This document shows positions 34,001 to 45,209 of a stretch of 64,000 nt of DNA, one piece after another. The position numbers and the translations under genes were made by a program. The notes beneath the pieces were generated by a model. The model saw only the letters and a list, made by a program, of their open reading frames with translations, was not told the DNA's origin and searched no databases. Source of the DNA: Tetmemena sp. SeJ-2015 (lineage: Eukaryota; Ciliophora; Spirotrichea; Sporadotrichida; Oxytrichidae); the NCBI GenBank assembly GCA_027382625.1, contig JAJKFJ010021175.1, positions 1-64,000 of the forward strand. Reading direction: 5' to 3'. Every line of letters begins with the position of its first letter. Position 1 is the stretch's first letter.

Positions 34001-36094
34001 AGAAAAATAAGCTGATTTCTAGGTCTTAATCTCCTGAAGATTAGCACTCTATTGCTTCGGTCTTCTACTCTCAGATATGTTTACTAAAAGTAAATTACAG
34101 CTATATAATTGCTGAATCATCATTATAACATAGAAAATGTGAATAGATAAAACATCTATGTTCAAGTTTTTGGACTTTGGTCTTTTTAGTAGCTACTCTC
34201 TTTGAATTTGCTGATTGGCGATGGTGAGATTATTTTAATGCTTATTTTTCAAAGATTTGACCTTTATCTTGGTAACTTTTGAGTTTTAGTTGCCTTCGGA
34301 AGATTTCCTCTTATTTTTATTGGGTATCTAGGAATTGGGATTTGGAAGGGCAGTCGCACTCTGCTCAGTATCAGAATCTGTCTCATAGTCATCTTCACTT
34401 TCATTCTCCTACCTCTATGAGTATATTTCACCGCCAAGATTATAATTACCTTCTTGATTCTACGCTTGTGAATTTTGTTGTTGATGACTTGAGTGATTTA
34501 ATTAATACTTTTTCTATTAAAGAAGAAATGATATGGCAAAGAAGCACTCTCTCTGACTTTCTTTGCCTGTCTGACTTGAGCAGTTTGCTGTGGCCTGCGC
34601 CTTCAGTTCTCAAACCTTTAAGTACTTCGGGCTCTCTGTACAACTAATTGTACTCTAAAATTGTTAGTATAAGTCTCAAAGGAATATCTTACCAGAGAAA
34701 AGAGTGACCACATGCATTCTCAGCTGAATTTCTTCATACTTCGCTGAGGCAACTAGATAGGTACATAAGGGATTGTTCTTGGGAAGATCAGTGGTGAAGT
34801 TCATTTTCTTCCACTTGAAAATCTTAATTCTCATTTAAATTGATAGATAAAAATCTTGACTGCGTTATCTTTGTAACGAGGAAATCCGAACTCACGCAAG
34901 TGCCAACCTTTGATGAAATAAATTTGCCCTCCTAATCGGAAAAATCACATCATGATAAAAGTTTTTTACCTCTGGGGATATTATAGATAGATTGAGGATG
35001 ACTCCCTTCCCCTAAAAGGTATTTCTTAGGATTAGATTCCACATAGGCTCTGTAGTGTCGAAGCATAAAAGCATATTCGAAGCCACTTAGCCATTTCTTC
35101 ACCTTCAACTTCAGGAGTCCATATTTGTCAAACTTGTAAACTATTCCAAATTAATAGTTAGTATATTTATAATGATCAAATGATAAAAACGGATAGACTC
35201 TGATAAGTCCAACTAAAATTTGGGATAGGATTTCAGATTTATTCTGATAAGAAATTTAAATGATCTTACGTTGCACATTCTGAGGAAACTACTCTTATGA
35301 CCATTTGCTCTCTTCCTTGCATTCGGAGATGCAATTCTCTTTTACATACATGCAGCCTTTGATTTTTGACTTATACTAGAAACTATTAAGTGTCTCTAAA
35401 TTACCAGGTCAATGAATCTGTCAACGGCTGCACATGCCTCTTGGTAAAATGGCCCCTTTGAAGTTTAAAAGTCAGAGTATTCTATTTGAGGAATCCTTAC
35501 TGAAGCTGAAATGAAATCATTATCAATTCTTGATCGTAGGCACTTATCCTCTAACCTAAAATAATTAGCATGTGTTAATAAGACAATTTAAAAGTGAGTT
35601 TATGACAAACTTTTCTGAAATCAGATTTATTCTAGCTACTTACTTCCTTCTTGCTCTTTCTTTACCTCAACTTTTGTTTCCTCTAAATTCTTCAAATCTT
35701 TTTGACACTTCTAGATTTCCTCTTCTAGATTGAGACAGTAAGAAACAGAAATAACAATCTAAGAATCAGCTTGAATGGTCTTCTTTGCTACCTCAAAATT
35801 CAACTAACTCTCTTCAAAAACTGTTGTCCCAAGAAGTTAAATTAATATTTTATAGTGAATATGAAGAATCTTTGGGTTGAGAGGGATGAAAACCTGAGAG
35901 CCTGAATTCTTCAAGAAACTCTCTCATGAAAGTGGAATCCTTGTTGTTGAAAATGCCTTGATTGAGGAAAGTTTGCTTGCTGCTTGGGGGGAGCCTGAAA
36001 ACTCTTCTTCCCACTTCATTTATTTTTCTTCTTTAACTGAACTTGCTTTTGGTGTCAAAAGATTGTTACAATCTCTGCTAGTTTGATCTAACAT
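30857..36094 (-). CDS. Large charged hypothetical protein, many IESs
   Basis: A possible start at 36094 (MLDQTSRDCNNLLTPKASSV). Coding blocks on the minus strand include NQGIFNNKDSTFMREFLEEF, NLEEEIQKCQKDLKNLEETK (coiled coil), RIPQIEYSDFQTSKGPFYQE, KWLSGFEYAFMLRHYRAYVE, IYFIKGWHLREFGFPRYKDN and the acidic ENESEDDYETDSDTEQSATA. They continue with lysine-rich KKSIKKLKNRGLFNPNVPFY, QIIMRVDGKEFHALNYTENQ, and a Pro/Asn/Gln-rich end with PHFKPPPSNNFSSNPSIIKV. TGA at 30857 after STSNEKQ. At least ten frame changes separate the blocks, each at AT-rich sequence. The acidic and lysine-rich middle suggests a nuclear protein. The number of genes is uncertain; it could be two, or continuous with the transposase-like gene upstream. 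Confidence 0.45.
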
Positions 36095-36198
36095 GAATGA
36101 AATTTTAATGATTATAATTGTTAATACTATTGTCCAATATTTATCTCCAAACTTACACCTTAAATAGTTCAAATGAATGAAAGAGATATAAGTGAAGT

Positions 36199-38600
36199 TC
36201 ATTTTTAATAATTTTAACCAAGTTTGATAATCATTTCCTCGGTGTCAACAAGATCAAGATATTGCTTATCAAACTCTTTGAAAAAGTATTCCACAAAGCT
36301 CTCAGGACAAACATATCCACTTCTTATCTCTCCGAATTAATGTCCACTAATAGTCTAGCTCATGAATTAAGAGCAATTCCCACCTCCATGCTTAAGCTTG
36401 CTATTTTAACTTTTGAGTATTTCAAAAGCCGATCTTATGATTTCAGGTTCCTTCTCTCATTCTCATCAAGAAGGAGAGTTGAGGATACCATCTCATTTCA
36501 TTTTCGTTGATGTATTCCTATTTCTGCAGATCTTCAAGTCTTTATATTCCCCTTCTATCAGTTAACCAAGATTATCTGCTTGATTGAGTGCATTTTAAGG
36601 TTATACCTATTCTTCAATTAATATGAGTGCCTTCTCCACGTATTTATTGATTGCGATTAGCAGTTTAGAATCCTCACAGTTTGAATTAGCCCATTTTTAG
36701 AAATGAAACTCATCCCTCAAGAAATTTCTCTCAAAGTCCTCCCAGAAATCTCCGCATATGTCAGTTTGGAAAATTCTCTTAATATCTAAGTATCGATTCT
36801 TAATGCTTTATTCATCTGCAAATGGGAGCAATTTTAAGTAGAAGAAGAGTACTCGCATTATTTAGGAAGATACCTAGATTGATCTCATGAAGAATTCTCT
36901 CAATAGCTAATGAGAATAAGCCACAAAAGGAACATAGATATTCACATGCTTTGAATAATGAGCATGAATTGAATCAAAAGTAGTCAACTCTCCATCAACA
37001 ATAAGTAGAGTAGGCCTAAAAATATGATCACCCAACTCTTTCTTGCACCAGGAAAGAACATGAGGAATTGCCTCAGCCTTTTCTGACTAAGAGATACAGT
37101 GAACCAGAGTTACAAAGCGATAGGTTTGATAGTCAAGAAAAGACAGATTTATTACACACTCCCAGTCCAGCATGAAAGGACTTAGGGGATGCGATTTGAT
37201 TTTGCAAAATGAATCTACTATTGCAAGAATAATTCTAGTAAATATTTAATTAAAAAATAATTATAGTTTATATTTTAGCTATTTAAATTTATGGTTTTTG
37301 CAATATGATTATTTGAGGCATGTTGAGATCAATTTTTGTTTTAAGTGTATTAAGCTTGCCAGTCACTTGCGAAGAATGCTAAAAATCTACTTTAACCAAA
37401 GATGAGTACCTCAGCCACTTCTCTTCCAAACTACAAGTGATGAAGAGTTTTAATGTGAGACACATCTACAAAAGTATTTGCTGCTGCTTCATAATTTTTA
37501 TTAGGGTTTTATTCCTTCATTACTTAATGCTTAGATTCCATCATTAACCAATGCCTGAGATGCATGTATTTCTAGAACAATTCTGCAAACATGTAATTTT
37601 TACAAACTTCCCTGAGCACATCTTTATTTGAAATTTGCTCGATTGGTATAGCCTGTGATGTAGTAGTTGCATTTGCACCTGGAGCAGAATTTTTAGTTTA
37701 CAAACCTTATTGAGTTGTTTGAGATTAAATCCTTCTAAAAGCATCTTTGATTAAATTGATCAAGAAAATGGTCTCCTCATTTATTATTGGTCTCTGAGAA
37801 GGGATTAAAGATAATTCATTTGAAGTCTAAGCTTAGCATGCTTCATTATATAGAGATATGTCTAAAATTTGCTCCTCATTCTAAACATATTCCTTGTAGA
37901 AAGTGTGGTGCTCCAAAATCACACTGTGAGGAATGTGCAGATACCCTACCTCATCAAACTCTTCCTCTTCATCTTTTGAAATAAGATTCACCCTCCAAAC
38001 CCCTTTGCAGCCTTGAGTTATATATTCCTCACATTTATAGTACTTTATAGTTTTATGCTGCTAGTCAGGTCTGTATCTATAATCCCCTCTCACTATCATC
38101 TTTTGAATCTCCTCATTTTTATCTTCATCAAGCATCTCATTAAGATCTTCACTCACACTCTTTCCCGTTCCTCCCTATTTCTTTCGATTTTTACCGAATA
38201 CTTGCTTATTGATTGGCCTTTAATTTTGAAAATCGTAGCTTAGTGAAAACTGGCTCTTTTGTCTTTTAAGTTTTTGCCTTATATCCTTTTGAGTTTGCAC
38301 TTTCAATTTCTCCTGAGTCTCAATTAAATTGCGAACAAAGAGCTGCAGGAAGTTGAAGTTTTGAAAACACATCAAGTCAAATCTTCTAATAAGGACTATC
38401 ACGATAAACTTCATGCCTAGTATTGCTAGAACAATTTTAATTAAGTATACATTCTAAATTATAAATTTGAATTAATTAAAATTTAATTTTAGCAATATCT
38501 CCGTAGCTTACTATAGGATCATTTAGAGTTCTTAATCTGAGTCTATCTAAACATAGTCAAGTTGAGGGTCTATAAAGTAAGGAATGCATTCTTCTTTCAT
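36199..38600 (-). CDS. FLYWCH zinc finger plus MULE-type transposase-like protein
   Basis: Starts MKEECIPYFIDPQLDYVQID at 38600. The N-terminal zinc finger has the FLYWCH pattern: GDYRYRPDQQHKTIKYYKCE, then QGCKGVWRV and YLHIPHSVILEHH (Cys–Cys–His–His, about 38080–37880). A DDE-like core follows with a first Asp in PFMLDWECVINL, a second in RPTLLIVDGELTTFDSI and a third acidic cluster in GDFWEDFERNFLRDEFHFQK, ending in W-A-N as in MULE transposases ('YFER.WL...WN'). The usual Cys/Trp-His box reads VPFVAYSHQLLREFF, keeping only the His. The C terminus VEYFFKEFDKQYLDLVDTEE ends near TGA 36199. The protein may be a domesticated or degenerate Mutator-like transposase; no terminal inverted repeats were noticed. 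IESs lie near 38430–38500 and 37230–37330. Confidence 0.65.
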
Positions 38601-39442
38601 TCTAATATATTATTATTGTTGCTAGTTTTAATTTTGAGGCAACTTTTGAGATATTGAGCTATGATACAAGCTCTCAGCTACTTCAAAGAATGAAGCAAGA
38701 CTGATGTTATCTTAATTAGAATTGAAGCAAGATGAGGTAATAATTTTCTAATCATTTTGATAAACTATCTTTATAGGCACTTCTCTCATTTCTCAATTAA
38801 ACTACTTCTATGATCTTGTGTAGATACTTTTAATTTATTAATATTATAAAACTAGAAAGGAATATTAAATTTTATTTCACATAAAACGATAATCTTAAGC
38901 ATTTTTATTATGCTTTTATTCACTTATAGCTTAAAAAATAATTTTAAAGATTAGTATTGTATTTTTTGAGAATAATACTTAGACTTTTTTTTAAATTTAT
39001 ATAAAGAAAGCTTAAATATCCCACCCTTTTTCTTTTACAAAATTAATCAAAGAACAATAATGGCAATGGAAATTTGAAATAATTGCTATCGAGTAATAAA
39101 ATATCTTGTAACATATTTATCACTTTAAGAATTCAAATTTAAAACTGAATTAGCTATATTTATATCAACTTAAAAAATAATTTTCAGGAGATTTAAATTA
39201 AAAAAAAATTTTTATTAATTTAAAGAATTTAATTCATTAAACTTAAAAGGGTACCTCTTTTTTAAAAAATTTATAACCCCCCAAAAATTCTTTTTAAATA
39301 TTTCTAAGATTAAATTAAAATAAGGAAAAATGGTTAAAAATATTTTTGAATTGAGATGAAAAGAATTAGGAATATATTATATTGAAATTGGTGAAATAAG
39401 ATATAATTCTTACAAGTTAAATAAAAGGCAAATTTATTAACA
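38601..39442. other. Intergenic, A/T homopolymer-rich
   Basis: No coding texture on either strand. 39180–39300 is a run of A and T tracts with CCC/GGG islands, like 2040–2300. Confidence 0.5.
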
Positions 39443-41688
39443 ATGGCTTACTAGAACAAAATATTTTTTAACCTAGTAGTAACACTATTTGCGATTGCGA
39501 TCGGACTTTCAAGTTCATTAGAAACTACTGGAGAATAATTTGAATCTGAGTGTGATAGCTGAGGATTAGGGCCAAACTGCTTGACCGGAGAAGAATATAT
39601 GGCTTAACGATCTAAAAAAGTAGGGTTCGATCAAACCTAAGCTAATGAGGCTCTATTTGTAAGAGGCCTGATTAATGAAGATGAATTGCGAAATATGAAC
39701 TACACAAACAATTCTCTTCATATCGGCTACAAATCTATCAACACCGATTTTATTTTGACTTGAGACCAGTTAGACCCGGAGTTAAAGTTGTCATATAGTT
39801 GAATTTATTTTACAACAATCTTACTTATTAAAAGAGGTAAAATAAATTCTCTGAATATTTGCTAATAATAAACATTTTCTCAGGATTTGGGATGGGGAAC
39901 TAATTCTTCAGATATGCAGCAGGATTCGCCCTAGCTGAGAGTTTGAATAACGCCCAAATTTGGATATTTGATGGGAGGAGGACTTAGCGGATGATGGAGC
40001 TGCGAAGGTTTGGAGTGGACGATCGCGCCTTCTCTCTGGACTTGTACAATATTTCTTACGCGCGAATTCTAAATAATAAGTACAGACTTTCTATTTTTTT
40101 TTTTAATTTTGGGTTAAAAAATTTAACTAATTTTTACAGGGGCATAAACTAAAATATTTTGCTTGGATATAGGAGATTTTTCAACACATCAATCTTAAAT
40201 TCAAATTATAGATATGACGGTTAATAATATTTAAAGAGTGAATGCCTCATGTTTTCAATTTATAATTTGAAGTTCTGGATAAATTAAATTTGAATTCAAA
40301 GGCTGAGAGTTTTCTTAATTCGATGTCAAGCGCAAATGGCTCAAAGTTATTAAAATAATAAAATCAAAAATTATTTGAACATATTTAATCAATTATCTAG
40401 CTAAGATTTTTCCTTTTAAAACTCAATTACAGAAAAGAATAATAAAGTTAAATTCTATGTTAGAATTGCTAAAATAATTCACAAACTCTTAAAAAATTAT
40501 TTTTAGAGTAAGAATAGTTTTCTAGTCACTATTTTTATTATAAACTTTTAGACACTATTTATCCAGAAATGGTATATTGATATTAGTTTCTAAACCTTCT
40601 TATAGACTTATTGAAGTTTATTTTTGGTTTAAATAATTATTTTTAAATATAAAAAAATGATTAAATTTTGAAAGTACTTTTAAAGAATAAAAAGGGACAT
40701 CGCTTATTTAATAAAAAATAAGTTGTGGAATTTGATATTTTTCAGAGCCTAATAAAACTAACTCCCCGCAAAACGAATTAGTTAATGGATAAATTAAATT
40801 AGCATCCTTATAAATTTGATCTATATGGCTTCATTCCTTCATTTAAGCACACTGTGGCTCTACACATAAGAGGGGGAGACTTCATCACTTCAGGACATCA
40901 ACTAATTGTGCCACAGCAGTTTTACATTCAGGCCATAAGTTATACCCTATCAGCTCTCTATCCTGATCAAAAACTTTAATGCCTTTTCATTTTACCATAT
41001 TCTTAAACAGTTAGACTTTGAAAATAAAGAACATAAGAAAATCATTTAGGATAGACTGGGACACCTTATTATTATAAATCACCAATTATATATAAACAAA
41101 ACCTTAAGTTCTATGTCTTTACGGATGATATACCTCACGCGACCAAGATATTAGCCAATTATATTTACAAACATATTTTTCAGAAATATTTAATTAAAAA
41201 GCTCTTTCTACATAATATTATTAATTTATAATTTTTCTTTTTAGATAAGCTTTTAAAATAATGCAAGACATTCATGTGAATTACTGGATGGTCTCAAATC
41301 TAATAAAATAATCTTAAATCCATTGCTTTTGAATGGAATTAGAGAGTTCGAACTGATGAGGCTGTGTCAGTACTTTATAATATCAAATAGCACATACGCT
41401 TGGTGGGCAGCCTTCCTCTCCAAATATTAACACAAAAAGGTTTACAATTTTATTTACAGTCTACAAATCCTTATTGGCGACATACTATTTAATAAGTACC
41501 CGCCTCATATTGCTAAGTTCAAGTTTTAATATAATACTGAATATTTTTAATTCAAGAAAGAGAGACACTACGGATTCTTTTTATATTATATTCAAGGAGG
41601 ATAAATGGGAAACAGTTTCTTTACTAAAAATTTGAAATCATTTGTATTTACGAAAGCGTGTGTCTACATTCGAAAAAATAAAAAGTGA
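39443..41688 (+). CDS. GT11-type (alpha-1,2-fucosyltransferase-like) glycosyltransferase, copy A
   Basis: Starts MAYQNKIFFNLVVTLFAIAI, a signal peptide or anchor, so the enzyme acts in the secretory pathway. The GT11 N-terminal motif is GFGMGNQFFRYAAGFALAES (about 39890). Later come VALHIRGGDFITSGHQLIVP (the His-x-Arg motif, about 40850), FYVFTDDIPHATKILANY (about 41110) and REFELMRLCQYFIISNSTYA followed by WWAAFLSKY (about 41340). Family members transfer fucose to galactose; donor and acceptor here are unknown. A large IES-rich gap lies at 40080–40790 and another at 39789–39885 (pointer TCA, joins DPELKLS to GFGMGN). Two TGA codons (39560, 39761) lie in frame before the catalytic domain, so this copy may be damaged or contain unresolved small IESs. 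Copy B follows in tandem. Confidence 0.78.
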
Positions 41689-41867
41689 GTTATGAGTGCT
41701 CGAACGAAGCTAGACCTAGATAGAGAGATTCGAATATTTTCTTAAAGGAATATTATTTAATTCAAAAAGAATTATATCACATCTAGCAGTTTATAAATCA
41801 TTCTCTCATTATAAATGAATAATGCTCTAAAATAAGTATGATTCTGGTGAGAATAATTTTGAATTAA

Positions 41868-43443
41868 ATGATGTCTGAAAAGCGATTACAAATTTGGCTG
41901 GCTACTGCGATGGCTGCATCTGTATATTATTTTTATATCTTTGGTGGCAAGTGGCATGAAATCACCCTGTGATAACTTCACTAAGAACTGCTTGAAAGGA
42001 GTGGACTTCCTAGAGAATAGAAACCAAGCAAGGCAAGACGAAGTTGACTTGTACGACCCAGAGCACAAATAGAAGGTACTTATATTGGAGGGTAAAGATG
42101 GCCTTGGGAAGCAACTCTTCAGATATGCATCTGCCTACACTATCTCCAGGCATATCAACTCACAGATATGCACAATAAATGATGCAACTTTGATTATTTG
42201 AATATGGTTGTATGACCCTTCTAATTACACAGACTTAAGCGAGAGAGAACTTAGTGCAACTGAGAGAGACGCTATGATGCTGGACTTCTTCCCAATAGTG
42301 TATGCAAGAGTATTAAATGAGGAGGAATTCATTCACTACAAGCATCTAGCAGTCAAAGTTATCAAATATTTAAAGCCATTTAAAGTAACTGAGGAGAATA
42401 TGAATGTGCCTGAGACTTTTGACAAACACTAGTACTACCTCATGGATGACTTATTTGACTCTGAGCACCATTTCTTCCATCTCTCTAAAGCAATCAAAAA
42501 CAAGATCTACAACATCTCTGATATCAATCTTCCAATCAGCATGCTTGTAGTTCCCTCAGCCAAGTAACAGCCTAAAGACAAGTCTAAGCCTTCAAAGGCT
42601 CCAGAGCAAATCAAGAATACTCAAAAATAATAGCAATAAAAATGTGTTCTATTTATAAAAGAAAGATCTATAGAAGGTTCATTTAGATCCTAAGAAGAAG
42701 CAAGAGAAGTCAAGACTACTCACTGAAAATCCAAAGCTGCAAGAAATCTATGAGTAAATTGTGAGAAATCTAGACACTAGCATTGCCATTCATGTCAGAG
42801 GTGGAGACTTTAAAGACAAGCCGGATATGATTCTCTCTTAAAAGTATTACAGTGCAGCCACAAAAATTTTGAATTTTGTAAATATATTTTTAGCTCTTTA
42901 TCATATAACAGGGACGGCAAAAGTAAAGCCGTAAAGATATTACGTTTTTACTGATGATGTAGAGCATGCAAAAACTCTCAAATTTTCAGATGACGATATA
43001 TTTTTGTTCATTTATTAAGTAAAGACGAAGGCTAAATAATATACGTGTCAGATTTCGGATTTAAGAGCATTGAAGAGTTCTTCCTGTTGGCAAACTTCAG
43101 ATTAAATAAACTCTTAATATGTATTGGTAATGAAAATAAAGATACTACGTGCTCTCAAATAGTGACTTCTCTTGGTGGGCAGCCTACTTGTCTAAGGCTG
43201 AAAATCAGGTAGTGGTTGTCCCTTCACCTAAGTTTGGTCAAGCTTACTGGGATGAAATCTAAGACACTGAGTTGAGGAATCACAGCATCGACGCCCACAT
43301 CAAACAGTTTTTAGTTTTGATTATATTTTGAGTCTTTCCCGATACAGTGGGTGGCTTTAAATCCCTTTGAGGTGCAAGTCCATCACAAGAAAGTCAAAAA
43401 AGAGTCACCTAAGAAACAAATAAACCTTAATGAAGACTTGTGA
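41868..43443 (+). CDS. GT11-type glycosyltransferase, copy B
   Basis: Starts MMSEKRLQIWLATAMAASVA after removal of a 22-bp IES (pointer GT, 41922/41944), giving a signal peptide. Core motifs: EGKDGLGKQLFRYASAYTIS, AIHVRGGDFKDKPDMILSYK-like (about 42790), YYVFTDDVEHAKTLKF (about 42940) and NSDFSWWAAYLSKAENQVVV (about 43165), the same four GT11 motifs as copy A. A second IES (pointer AATA, 42174/42201) removes an in-frame TGA and aligns ICTIWLYDP with IWIFDG of copy A. Other IESs lie at about 42635–42670, 42870–42935, 42990–43060 and 43125–43150. It has a Lys/Ser/Gln-rich insert (DKSKPSKAPEQIKNTQ) absent from copy A. It ends KQINLNEDL, TGA at 43441–43443. Confidence 0.82.
41922..41945. other. 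IES in GT11 copy B, 22 bp removed, pointer GT
   Basis: Joins ATAMAASV to ASGMKSPCDNFTKN. Without removal TGA ends the frame 12 codons later. Confidence 0.75.
42174..42204. other. IES in GT11 copy B, 27 bp removed, pointer AATA
   Basis: An in-frame insert containing TGA. Removal gives SQICTIWLYDPSNY, matching copy A (NAQIWIFDG). Confidence 0.82.
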
Positions 43444-44103
43444 TGCCTCTCTTAAAATATTTTGACTTAAAGCAATACTAGAAGGTTAAAATACTAATTT
43501 ATTAACTTAATTGAAATTTCTCCTTCTCTTTAAAAAAACAGACTGAATAAAGATAATTAAAAATCTAAATGTGCTAAAAATAAACGAATAAGCTAGTAGT
43601 TCTTCTATTAGCTGCTCTATTAGAGATGCACATTTATATTATTTTGATAGCCTCAGCTCAGAGCTAATAAGATGCGATCGAACATCAAGAATATATAAAA
43701 TATTTATAAAATTTATAGATAAATTAGATATTTAAATTTTTAATTTTTCATCTGTTTTAGATTCAAAATTTTGTTTTTTATAAGAGTTTTCAGATGCACT
43801 ATCAAACGCAAACCAGTCTTCAAATACGTCAAATCAAGAAATTCTTGTCACTTAGTCAGTTTAGGAAAGCCTATAAAATTAAAAATATATTTTAGAAATT
43901 AAATTTAAAATTCTGGCCAAATTTAGTTGTAATTCCCGTACCGATCAAATTAAAAGTCATTTATTACAACCAATTATTGTCATTAATTATGCTAATAAAT
44001 TATATTATTACTCAAAAGATGCAATTATATTCTTAATTAAGTTATGCAGTGTTTACTAAATTCTTACTACTCTTAATTTTTTTAAAAAATTGTTCACATA
44101 ATG
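43444..44103. other. Spacer of repeat unit 1
   Basis: AT-rich, no coding frame seen. Nearly the same sequence recurs at about 48365–49510. Confidence 0.5.
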
Positions 44104-45176
44104 TAAAATAAAAGTGGCAGTGATTTAAGATCAATGAGAAATTTTTAATTTCTATTCAATAATGCACACAAAATTTTTGATCAATATGAAAGTCGTTATC
44201 GATTGGAGTCTGAGAATGATTATAAAAGCCAGGACTTGACATAAAAATCCAAGGATGCTCAAAGAAAACTTTACTACTACTATTATTACTATTATTGATA
44301 GAAAAATTTACTTTCAAAATATTTATCATCTCTTAAATTATAAAATTAATTTTTATATAAACAGAAATTAACTTAAAATTTAGGACTCCTAACTTGGCAA
44401 GAAATTCTGATTTGTGAGAAATAGTGAGATCAGCCAGTCATTACTCATTATCTCAGTCACGTTGCTTTTATCCTCCCTAGAGGCGATCTAATTTAGTAAT
44501 CTGTCGATGAATAATTGTGTTGAGTGTTTAATTGAAGGGTGCATGGGTTATGGTGAGCCCTGAAGCCGTGCGAGAAGAACACTTTTCCCCAAATTGGATC
44601 TCATGATCCTCGATTAAGGATCCCACTCTTAGGATAGAAGAGCCCGTAACGAGTATAGATTATGGTTAAAATCTCTAAGGGAAAAGGAGGTAAATGTAAG
44701 GGTATGGTGTTTGGAACTTATTTGACGTCTCTTGCGGAGATAGTATTTCAGAGTACTGGCATTATTCTATGTCATCTCAAATTGTCATATAGCACTGTGG
44801 AGTATCCTTAACATACTAGGAGGCCTAGATCATTTTTTCGCCTTTAAGACTAGCAACTGCAGAGATTTTTTGGCTTTGCGTTGTCGAGGCAGAGTCAAGG
44901 AGCTCAGCTAAGTTTCTAGCGAGGTGCTATTTTTTTGTTGGAGTCTCTGGATTCCTCCGTCCTAAAGAAGACTTCACAGCCAATAGATTAACAGGTGTCT
45001 ACAGAGGTAATTATTCTAGTGATAATCGTGCTATATTTATACCCCACGGGTTAATCTTTAATTCAGTTTAAATTCTTAAAATTTTTGCTCTTTTTTATAA
45101 AGATAAGGATTTATTAACTTATGACAAAAAAATAAAAATAATTGACTTGCAAAGCGAATTAAAATTTAATTAGCCT

Positions 45177-45209
<33 letters not shown>

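Noticed and set aside
38228..38500. 9-bp direct repeat CGTAGCTTA at about 38234 and 38493 as a pointer pair in the transposase-like gene
   Set aside because: Joining there puts the downstream FLYWCH frame out of register. It may be coincidence or part of a more complex arrangement.
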